The notes under the pieces are model-generated. The model did not search any database and was not told the origin of the DNA. It was given only the letters and a program-made list of their open reading frames with translations. Both the position numbers and the translations under genes were made by a program. 10,000 bases of DNA, taken from NCBI RefSeq assembly GCF_000188695.1, contig NW_004754921.1:367268-377267 (forward strand), given 5' to 3'. Positions 1 through 9,595 of the stretch are shown here, one piece after another. Within the stretch, counting starts at the first letter, position 1. Every line of letters begins with the position of its first letter. Origin of the DNA: Salpingoeca rosetta. Lineage: Eukaryota; Opisthokonta; Choanoflagellata; Craspedida; Salpingoecidae.

Positions 1-41
1 TGTGTGTGTGTGTGTGTATGTGTGTGTGTGTGTGTGTGTGT
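1..41. repeat. (TG)n microsatellite at window edge
   Basis: A nearly pure TG tract with one TA interruption. It lies just 3' of the DUF1764 stop codon, so it is CA on that gene's transcribed strand. It probably falls in the 3' UTR or flank and is cut by the window edge. Confidence 0.95.
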
Positions 42-52
42 TGCACCATGTG

Positions 53-1081
53 CTACCAGCAGGGCGTGGGCGTAACTACAGACACACAAGCAAGGCTTGC
101 TGGCTGGCGTGTCAAGTGAGTTGGCCGTGCCTGAGCTGTCTCACCTCCGCTATCTGCGCGAATACCAAGTTCCTCATATGTGTACACCCGAAGGCCATCA
201 ATCATCTTTCGCTCTGTCACATTCAATCACATCAAAGGCAAACACGTCATGAGCATCAACATGCATCACTTCGTGCTTCACCTTGTGTGTCGGTGTATCT
301 GTGTGTGTGTGTCTGTGTATCTGTGTGTGTCTGTGTATGTGTCTATGCGTGTCTGTGTGTATACGTGTGTGCCGGTCTGTATCCGTGTTTTGTCTGCCTC
401 TGACACATGCACTCAACCACAGCTTCCCAAACAAAGGACAGGCATGCCGACATCTACAGCACGCACGCCCAAACCCCGATCACACACACGCGCGCGCACA
501 CACGCACACACATACACAAGCGTACTCTTTTTGCGCAGCCCTTGGCTGTCGCTAAAGTCGTCCTCATCGTTGGCCCTGAGTTTGTTTGTCCATGAGGGCA
601 CCTTTCCATTGCCCTTGCCTTTGCTCCCGTCTTGCGAACCTGCATCCTTGGCGTCTTGTGTCTTCTTGCTTGCGGCGGCACTTGCAAAGATGTCGTCAAT
701 CTCACTCGCTCCCTTCTTCGTCTTCTTCTTCTTCCGCTTTGCTGTCTCGTTGTTCGCTGCTGCTTGCCCGTTCTCCTGCTTCTTCGTGACGGTCTTCTTC
801 CCACCAGCTTCTGGCTGACCTTTGCCCTTCTTGGTCTGCTTCGTCTTCATCTCCTGCTGGTCCTGCTTCTGTTGTTTCTGCTGTTGCTGCTTGTGCTTCT
901 TCTTTCCGTCCTTCTTGCTCTTGTGTTCCTTCGCCATCACCCCCTTCACCACACCGTCTCCTCCCTTCCTGCTCCTCTGCTCCTTGCCCTCCCCTTCTTC
1001 CTCCTTCTTCCCTCCTCCCCTTCCCATCATCTTCTTCTTCTTCGTTGTCGCAACACGTGGTGCAGCAACCCCGTCGTTCAT
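53..1081 (-). CDS. DUF1764-family Lys-rich protein, 3 exons
   Basis: The spliced model has exon 1 at 1081-526, exon 2 at 213-145 and exon 3 at 75-53, with stop TAG at 55-53. Both introns are GT-AG and the phases agree (1, then 1), giving 648 nt or 215 aa. The N-terminal two thirds are very basic and low complexity (runs of K, KKDGKKKHK, a Q-rich stretch). Near residue 137 comes SEIDDIFASAAASKK, then DDFSDSQGLRKK, and across the first splice RKMIDGLRVYTYEELGI. The order EIDDIF, D-S-x-G, then DG-x-x-(I/V)YT-x-EELGI is the signature of the eukaryotic DUF1764 family, whose function is not known to me. An in-frame TAA 24 nt upstream of the ATG supports this start, although internal Mets at residues 18-19 and 49 are possible. 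The last exon encodes only VTPTPCW; the usual Cys-rich CPFDC-type ending is not obvious. Exons 1 and 2 are well supported; exon 3 is tentative. Confidence 0.82.
76..144 (-). other. Intron 2 of the DUF1764 gene
   Basis: A short 69-nt intron with a good donor (GTGAGA at 144-139) and acceptor TGTAG ending at 76. It is inferred because the family motif ends at the donor and because joining to exon 3 gives a short in-frame tail with a stop. If it is not spliced, the frame continues through the donor as GETAQARPTH and onward. Confidence 0.55.
214..525 (-). other. Intron 1 of the DUF1764 gene, TG/CA rich
   Basis: This 312-nt intron has donor GTACGC at 525-520 and acceptor CAG ending at 214. On the transcribed strand it opens with TG/CG alternation (plus-strand CA at about 481-520). 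It later carries CA repeats (plus-strand TG at about 285-380), which end some 70 nt before the acceptor. The long ORFs visible here on either strand consist of Cys/Val or His/Thr repeat translation and are not genes. Confidence 0.75.
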
Positions 1082-1244
1082 ATCCGGTGGTGGTGGTCCT
1101 TACGCACTACATTTAATGCTGTCGTGTCGCACATTCAACGCAGCCACCAACCAATTCATCGGTCAAACAAGCACTCGCACCAACCCACCTCCACTTCACC
1201 TTCACTCCACCTTCACACTCGCACTAGGTGGGCGCGTTGCGGCC
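1082..1244. promoter_or_regulatory. Divergent intergenic region, likely bidirectional promoter
   Basis: The 163 bp between the two start codons must hold both 5' UTRs and core promoters. The left part carries a GGT/CCA triplet run (1084-1097) and an AT-rich ATTTAA (1111-1116); the right part is CACC/CTTC rich. I see no convincing TATA box at a fixed distance from either start. The VPS18 frame stays open upstream, so an alternative in-frame ATG at 1116 would extend VPS18 by 43 residues. The ATG at 1245 has the better context (G at -3). Confidence 0.5.
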
Positions 1245-3320
1245 ATGTTTGGACGTGGGTTCCTGGACGACGATGACACCCAGGCCACCTTTGGCCTTGG
1301 GTTCACCTCTCGCTTCGGTGGCCTCTCCGGCTACGACATGGAGGACGACGTTGTGGATGCAAACATGGTCAGCGCATATGTGTGCTTGTGTCAGCGAATG
1401 TGTTTGTGTTTGTGTTTGTGTGAATGTGTTTGCGCTTGCATCGTGCACATATGTTTGTGCCTGCATCGTGCGCCTGTGAGTGTGATGGCCTTTGTATCGC
1501 GCACGTTTTTTTTTGTGGCGTGCGTCTGCGCTCGTGCAGCTGTGGTCATGTGCCTTCGCTTCTGTCCGTCTGCTTATCTGCCTCCCTTCATGGCATTACC
1601 CATTGATGTAACTTGACTCACCCTGCTTCGACTCACCCTGCTTTGACTTCTCCTTCCGCACGGTCCACCCCCGCTTTCCTCCATTGTGGGAATTGCAACA
1701 GAGCGCGTATTCTGCCTACGGTGAATCGGACGTCATCATTGAGGAGCCCATCTTCTCCAAGAAACGCCTCGGCTTCAAGTCAGTGGCTATCCAAGCGCTG
1801 TCTACTGACCATGATGATCATGTCAACAAAACAGCATGCGCGCTTGCTTCCGTACATCTGTCGCCCCTGCCTGTTTGTGTTTCTTACAATTACACTCTTC
1901 TTCCCCTTGATACACCTCAGGTTGCCGCCTTCAACAAGCATCCAGCAGGTGCATTTCCGTGTCCCCCGTTTGGCATGTTTGCATGTGGTTTTGCGTGTGT
2001 TTGCCTGAGTACTTGTGTCTTGGTGTGGGTGCACAGTTAGGAGCACACTTCGTCCGTCGCAGCAGCTCAAGCCAAATGGCGTACTGCTTGTTCATCAGGT
2101 CATCTGTGCTGGCGGCTCTGCATTTGTCGTCCTTTCCAACTCCACCATCGTCCGTCGAGCACTCAGCGGTGCAGAAGCAGATGGTGCGTATCTGTCACAC
2201 AAATCGATTGCACGTTGCACTGTGTTTGTCCGCGTGTCTGTGTGTGTCTGTGTGTGTCTGTGTGTGTCTGTGTCTGTGTGTGTGTGTGTGTGTGTGTCTC
2301 TCTGTGTCTGCACGTGACACTGAGGTTCAGCTTATATCTGCCCATACCGTAACCGCTGCCGGGTGTGAATGGTGTGTTTGTGCGAGTGCAGAGGAAATCC
2401 ACCCCATTCCGCGCAAGCGGGAGGGCCAGTGTACGGTGGAGCGCGTCTTCATCGATCCAACAGCAACACACATGATCACCTGGTTGGTGTGTGCACGTTG
2501 GCGTGTGTGTGTGTGTGTGTGTCTGTGCCTGTGTCTGTGTGTGTGTCTGTGTCCGTGTGTGTGCGAGCAGTCGTGCCAATGTTTTTTGCTCACACCCCTT
2601 GTATGCAATGCACATGTGCGTGTGTGCATTTGGTTATGTTGTTTGCAGTACTGTGTGCTCCGATGGGCACGAGTGCTTCTACATTCACCTCGCCTCGCCA
2701 AAGCTGGCACCATACACGCTTCACGCTGTCAAGGTTCGGTGCACAGCTACTCACACTTGTGTCTCTGTTTCTCTGCCAAAACCTTCACCTTCGCCTTTAC
2801 TTGTGCCCCTTCCCTGAATGTCATCACCATCATCATCATCATCATCATCATCATGACTACAGCGCCGCAAGATCACGGCTGTTGCCTGGAATCCGCTCGC
2901 ACAGCGCGGCGACCCTGCCACACAGGTGACACACGCGCAGACACATGCGCATGCACGTACGCATGCATACATGCATACATGTACATGTATACTTGTACAC
3001 AGGCACACACGCACAGGCACATGCATGCTCGTGTCTGTGTGTGTTCTTGACGGCTTGGCTGAACATGAACCAGAGATGGCGTTGTGCTCGTTGTGATGCA
3101 CAGGCTCTCTTTGTTTCCTTCGACACACACGCACACCCATGCACACACACACACACATTCATGCGCGCACGCCAGCCAATTCTGCTTGGGGATGCGCAAG
3201 GGAGCGTGTTTGAGATGACCGTCAACCACAACGACCACCACGCGCAGCAGGTACGCTGCACAGCGCAGCAGCAGTCGACACTAACATGCTGTCATGCTCG
3301 TGTGTACAGGGATGGCAGCC

Positions 3321-3372
<52 letters not shown>

Positions 3373-5351
3373 CTTGTGTGCCGCTGCGTGACTGGGTGGC
3401 TACGTGGGTGTTCATCATTGTGGGTGCTGGTGCTCGTAATGCGCTCGTGTCCCTCACATGCATTTTGCCCATGCATTCACGTTCCCCTTGACATATTGGG
3501 TTGTACACACCACCTCGTGCATCCCACAACCACACCCACGCCATACACTCTTCATCTCATCACCATACCACCGCCACCACCAACACCACCAACACCCCTT
3601 CATACTCCCTCTCCCTCCACTCTCCACTCTCCACTCTGCCAGATCTTCAGTGTGTCGGATGCGCCAGGCGGGATCATCGGTATCCATCTCGATGTGCAGC
3701 GCAGCTCGAAGCTCGGCAGCCGCTTCTACATCATCCTCGCATGCGCACAGTACGCCATCCTCCCCCGCCTGTGTGTGTGTGTGTGTGTGCGCGTGTGCAC
3801 GTGTGTGTGTGTGTGTGTGTGAATGTGTGTGAATGTGCAATGCGCGTCATGCCATGAGCCCGCCTCCTTCACAACTCACGTCAACACCATCACCATCGCC
3901 ATCACCATCAGCCGGTTCCTGCAGTACATGGGACCGCCGGGTCCAGAGGGGCAGCGCTTCGAGAACATCCTCAAACGCCACGAGCTCTCCAGTCAGTTCC
4001 TACGCCATCGCCACCACACACCCCATTTGTTTGCTTCGTCAACCTTATCTGCACCTTTCTCTCTGGCGCTATGCGGCTTGCCTCTATTCACACGACGCCT
4101 GACATCACCACACCACGTCACCATCACACCACACCACACCATCACATCACACCACACCATCACGCCATCACACCACGACATCACATCACGCCATCACATC
4201 ACGCCACCACACCACACCACCACATCACACCATCACGCCACCATCACATCACGCCATAGGCGGGGGCCAGGAGGCGCCGGTGCTGCCGCGGTCGCAGCTG
4301 TCCATCTACCAGCGGTTTCCGTCCACCGCAGAGGCCATGGCTTGGATGACCCCGCTTGGTCCGTGCACACGCGCACGCATACACACGCGAGTGAAGAGGC
4401 GGTGCTACGCTGTGTTGTGGTTTCATCCGCTTTCTACCTGTCATCATCATCAGCATCGTCGTCGTCGGCTTAGCCCTGTACCTCCACACCTCTCACACCT
4501 CCCCTCCACACCTCTCACCTCTCACACCTCTCACATCTCACACCTCCATCACCCATCACCACCACCCTTGCCATTGATTGTCATTGTCATTGTCACGACA
4601 GGGGCATACAGCGGACACTTTGACTTTGCAAATGCGCTGCGAGACGAGAGCACAGCCATCCCCTCCTTCAACGTCATCCCGTACAACCCGGCCACAGACC
4701 GCGTCGGAGGTGCGCCTGCTGTTGGAGGGAGAGGGGTGTGCTGTTGGGAGGCGGGTGGGAAGTGGCAGAGATGCATGGCGCATGTTGAAATGCACACGCT
4801 CTCACGCGTAGCTCATGTCTGTGTGTGTCTATGTTGATCTTGACGCCATTGTGTGCGTGCGCTTGCTCATGCCCTGACCATTACGACTACCACTACCGCA
4901 CCCCCCCCACCCCGTTCTTTCACATGGACGAAAGACGAGGCCGACGTGCCGGAATCGCTCGTGTTGACGGAGTTCCATCTCCTCCTTCTCTATCCCCACC
5001 AGATCCGCGCCATCTGCACCGTCAACAACAAGCAGGTCTGCCCCTCACGGCTGCTGCTCTGTGTCTGTGTCTGTCTGTCTGTTTGTCTGTTGTGTGTCTG
5101 TCTGTGTGCCTGTGTGTCGTGTGTTTTTCTTGTCCAGGTACACTTCTCCTCTCTGATCTGTACGCATGTATCTGATCTGCACCTGGGTGCTTCCACTCCG
5201 CAACAGCCCACCTCACCTCACCTCACCTCACCCCCCTTCCTCCATCTTGGGTGTGCAGGTGATGGACGAGCGGATGCCAACCGCTGCCGGCCGCTTCCAG
5301 GGCATTGTCCGCGACCCGACATCCGAGGACGTGCTGTGCTACTCCGAGAAG
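1245..5351 (+). CDS. VPS18: VPS18 exons 1-14: N-terminal beta-propeller
   Basis: The exons are 1245-1367, 1702-1778, 1921-1948, 2099-2183, 2392-2482, 2649-2733, 2863-2925, 3176-3250, 3643-3749, 3912-3991, 4260-4358, 4602-4709, 4935-5035 and 5259-5351. End phases are 0,2,0,1,2,0,0,0,2,1,1,1,0,0 and every junction stays open. They encode about 405 residues; from about residue 50 these correspond to the VPS18 propeller, which mediates contacts within the complex. Exon 3 is only 28 nt and is placed by phase and by the resulting [20 protein letters not shown]. Exon 5 uses donor GTTGGT, because the downstream GTGTGT donor would break the homologous frame. Exon 11 starts after ATAG, giving [15 protein letters not shown]. 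Exon 13 appears to use an AAG acceptor (4932-4934), the weakest site in this block. Exon 14 ends in EDVLCYSEK, matching the end of the propeller. Confidence 0.85.
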
Positions 5352-5909
5352 GTTGTCCGTCATCACCATCAGCGCCATCACCCTCACCGTCGTCACAAGT
5401 GACACCACCACCGTAGCCATCACACCTCACACTACACGACCCTCCCTCATCCTCATCCTCACACTGTCTGCTCTCCACCTTGCCCTTCTTCTCTGGTCCC
5501 GAAATCACCACCGCCGCCGCCAGACCATCTACCGCATCGACACGGCGAACGAGACGCGGGACCTGTGGCGACTCATGATGGACAAGGGCAACTTCGATGC
5601 CGCCCTGGACTACTGCACCTCAGACGATGAACGCAACGAGGTTGCTATCATTGGCCCACACGCATGCTCGCTCGTGTGCCTGTCTGTGTGTGTGTGTCTG
5701 TGTCTGTGTCTGTGTGCCTGTCTGTGTGTACGTGTGTGTGTCTGTATGTATCTGTGTGTGCCTGTGCGTCTGTGTGTGTGTGTGTGTCTGTCTTCCTCGG
5801 CACAAGTGACGCCTTCACGACGTGCGCCCCCACCGCTCTTCACCTCGTCTCACCTTCACCGCCGCTGCTATGTACAACCCCTTGCCCCTTCCACACACAC
5901 ACACACACA

Positions 5910-6002
<93 letters not shown>

Positions 6003-7047
6003 TCTCTCTCTCTCTCTCAACCAGGTGCATGCCGCGCAAGCGGCGTATCTGTTTGACAACCAAGAGTTTGGCCGCGCGGCCCGTGCGTATTCGAAGACAG
6101 ACGTCGCCTTTGAGACAATCGCCCTCAAGTTCCTTGGTGCGCACACACCGGAGCAGACGGTGGTGGTGATGGTGGTGGCGGTGATCGTGACCCTGGTTGC
6201 TGTGGAGTGGTGCTTGTCGCAGGCACTCGTTGACAGCAGCTGTGCTGACAGTACATCACCCACAACACAATCTACCACAATTCACCCCCATTACACCACG
6301 ACACGACACGACACGACATGTGAGCAGATAAGCAAGAGGAGGGCCCTCTGCGCACGTTTCTGGAGGAGAAGCTTCATCGCCTTTCGCGTGGAGACATTAC
6401 GCAACGCGCCCTCCTCACCACATGGCTCGTCGAACTCTTTCTCAACGCTCTCGACAAGGCAGAGGTAACACTTTGGCTGTTTTGCAGTCGTAGTAGTCGT
6501 GGTGGGTCTGTGTGTGTGTGTGTGTGATGCGTGCGTGTGTGTGCGTGATGTATGTGATGCGTGTGTGATGCGTGTGTGAGTGTGTGTTCGTGTGCTCATC
6601 ATGGAACTGTTGTTGCTCACCTCCTGCCTCCTCGTCCGCTGCCACCGCCTCCATCACGGCCATGATGAAGACTGCGGAGAATTCTGCAACATATGAGCGT
6701 ACCATGGAGGAGTTCAAGTCGTTTCTGGAAGCCGATGCCAGCCGACGTGTGCTGCACCGCGAAACGGTCGGTTGCTCGACCCGACATACGTGCATGCACC
6801 TGAACACGAACACGCACTCACTCACTTACTCACTGACTCAACTCACTCGCTCACTCGCTCCCGAACGAACGGATGAACGAACACCTACAGGTGTTTGATC
6901 TGATTTCGTCGCACGGGAACGTGGATGTGTTGCTGTTCTTTGCGCAGCTGCACAGCCAGCACGACGTTGTTGTTCAGCACTACATCCAAATGGGCCAGGC
7001 CGACAAGGCACTCGATGTCCTCAAACAAGTGGTGAGGCGCCCGGGGA

Positions 7048-7079
<32 letters not shown>

Positions 7080-7134
7080 GCATCTGTGTGTGTGTGCGTG
7101 CTGTTGTGTGTGTGTGTGTGTGTGCGTGTGTGTG

Positions 7135-7171
<37 letters not shown>

Positions 7172-7547
7172 CTGTCTGTCTGTGGAGGGGGTGGAATGGG
7201 GCTGAGCTGTCTCCCTTGACCTGCTCACACTGCTATGTGCGACCGCCATCATTGCCACCACCACCACCGTCAGGGCAATGAGAAACCGCAGCTGATCTAT
7301 CAGTTTGCCGCGGAATTGATTCAGGCGAAACCACACGAGCTCATCAGCCTTTGCAGGTCCCACCACCATGCAACACGCTGCTTGCTTTCGTTGCGTGCGT
7401 GTGTGTGTGTGTGCGCGCGCGTGTGTGTGTGTGTGTGTATCTGTGTGTCTGTGTATCTGTGTGTTTGTGTATCTGTGTGTTTGTGTATCTGTGTCTGTGC
7501 CTGTCTGTCTGTGTCTGTGTCTGTGCACGGTCGCCAAGATCGCTGCA

Positions 7548-7605
<58 letters not shown>

Positions 7606-7666
7606 CACCCTGTGCGCTTGTACTCGTCCGTGCTTCTCTCTCATCTCTCTTTCCCTCACTCCTTGC

Positions 7667-7705
<39 letters not shown>

Positions 7706-9561
7706 AGCAGAAGGAGGCGTGCATTGCAATCTACAGCCACATGCATCTGTACGAGGAGGCGGTGGAGATGGCTCTGACTGTGGACCTTGACATGGCCGTT
7801 GAACAAGTCAGGCGCGCAAAGGACGACATCGACTTTATTGACGTCAGCTAATACGCGCACGCGCACGCACGCGGTTTCACATACATGTTTGACAACACGT
7901 TGGGTGTGAGCTTCTGAGGTTATCGTCGTGTTGTCGTCTGTGCAATGGAGTCAATGCACTCTGTTTTGTTCACGCCTCCCAACCACGCACACAAACATAC
8001 ATACACACACGCGCACACAAACACACATGCGTACACGCACACACACACACGTGCCTCACACTTTGGCTGTGCTTCGCGTGAGCAGCAAGCGCGGGAGAAG
8101 CAGTTGTGGCTGCGCATTGCAAATCACGTCATCAAAGTCAAGAATGACATCCCAATGGCCATGGATCTTCTCAAGGTTTGGGCAAATGCAAATTGTGGTG
8201 TTGCTTTGCTATTCCTTTGCTGGTTCGCTGCTGGTTCGCTGCTGTTCCTTTGTGTTTGTTGGTACGTTGGTTCGTTGGTTCCTTGGTTCCTTCATTCTGT
8301 CGCCCTGCCTTGTGTGCGTCTGTGTCATCTCGGCGTTGTTTGGTCCTGACATGTGTACACCACCACCAAACCCACTTCTCGGTTGCTCCAACAGCAAAGC
8401 GTGTTGAAGATTGAAGACATTCTTCCACTCTTTGACGACTTTAAGATCATCGACCCGTTCCAGGTAATTAATGCCTCCCGTTAACGCTTGTCGCCATCGT
8501 TGCACCCGCATACACACGCACACGCACACGCACACATACACACGCACAACTGTTCTTATTCCACGTCGTGCGCATGCATACGCGTTCTCACACCCACACA
8601 CAACCGTCCCATCGGACTCTCACACAATCACCCTCATTCAACCTCCCCCATCACACCCTCATTCAACCACCAACACCATGACACCGTGACACGTCGTGGT
8701 GCGCGACCGCCTGCCAGCGCAACATCCAACGGAGCCTTGAGAGCTACAACAAAGAGATACAGCAGCTGCGTGAGAGTATGGAGCAGAGCACCACCAGTGC
8801 ACGGGCGATCCGGGCCGACATCCTCCAGCTCAACAAGAGGTGCGTTGGGTGCTTGCAACATGCTGTGGCTGTGTGTGTATGTGTGTGTGTGAGTGTGCCT
8901 GTGTCTGTGTCTGTGTGTGTGTGGGTGGGTGTCTGTGTCTGTGTGTGTATGTGTGTATGTCTATGTGTGTGTATGTCTGTCTGTCTGTGTGTGTGCGTGT
9001 GTGTGCGTGTGTCTTGGCTCTGTGGTGCTCTGCGTCTTCTCCCTCTCGTCCCTGATTGTCTGCCATTGGATATGAGTTCGTGCTCCTGCTTGTGGCCTGC
9101 ACTGGCTCACCCACGCTCTCATGTCATTCGTATCCCATCCCTCACACTCCATTTCACCAACGACAACAACAACAATTGCTGTGCAGGGTGGAGCGGGTGC
9201 ACGGCGACATGATGTGCGACGTGTGCGAATACCCGCTGCTCACGCGCGCATTCTACCTCTTCCCCTGCCACCACGCCTTCCACAAGGATTGCCTCATGCG
9301 TGAGGTGGTCAAGTACCTGCCGCCATCGCAGTGTCGCCGCGTCAACACCATCAGGCAGGACCTGCGCGACCTCCCGCCAACCGCCGCCGGCGCCCGGCGC
9401 GCCCTCGCCCTCAATGTGCGCGCAGTGGCCGTGCTTGCGTGTGTGTGCGTGTGTGCGTGTGTGCGCGTGTGTGTGTGTCTGTGTGTGCGTGTGCCTGTGT
9501 GTGTGTCTGTGTGTGTGTCTGTGTGTGCGTGTGCCTGTGTGGGTTTCTGTGTGTGCGTGTG

Positions 9562-9595
<34 letters not shown>

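Noticed and set aside
1..41. Telomeric or subtelomeric repeat at the window edge
   Set aside because: It is plain TG without a G-run telomere unit, and similar tracts occur within most introns of this window.
180..1616. Long plus-strand ORFs (180-818, 632-1276, 822-1616) with Cys/Leu/Phe-rich predicted proteins
   Set aside because: They are the antisense of the Lys/Gln-rich DUF1764 exon (Lys codons read as Phe/Leu/Ser on the other strand). Only the end of the 822-1616 frame is real, as VPS18 exon 1.
1959..3050. The longest open frame, 363 codons on the plus strand
   Set aside because: It runs through TG repeats, giving Cys-Val-Cys-Leu runs, and crosses several inferred exons partly in wrong frames. 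The VPS18 blocks need splicing.
4071..4259. His-rich peptide (HHHITPHH type) as a metal-binding protein
   Set aside because: It is repeat translation of CATCAC units inside VPS18 intron 10, open in several frames, with no codon bias or homology.
5913..5986. GAGA-type promoter element on the minus strand
   Set aside because: It lies deep inside VPS18 between homologous exons 15 and 16, and no transcription unit starts nearby on either strand.
7397..7602. TG followed by CA as a transposon terminal inverted repeat pair
   Set aside because: The complementarity is only that of simple dinucleotide repeats. There is no target-site duplication, no element body and no transposase.
7048..7710. CRISPR-like or tandem direct-repeat array
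   Set aside because: The units are 2-16 nt microsatellites without unique spacers, in a eukaryotic intron.
6980..7866. Long minus-strand ORFs rich in His/Thr (THTHTH)
   Set aside because: A CA repeat has no stop codon in any frame, so these ORFs are a by-product of microsatellites.
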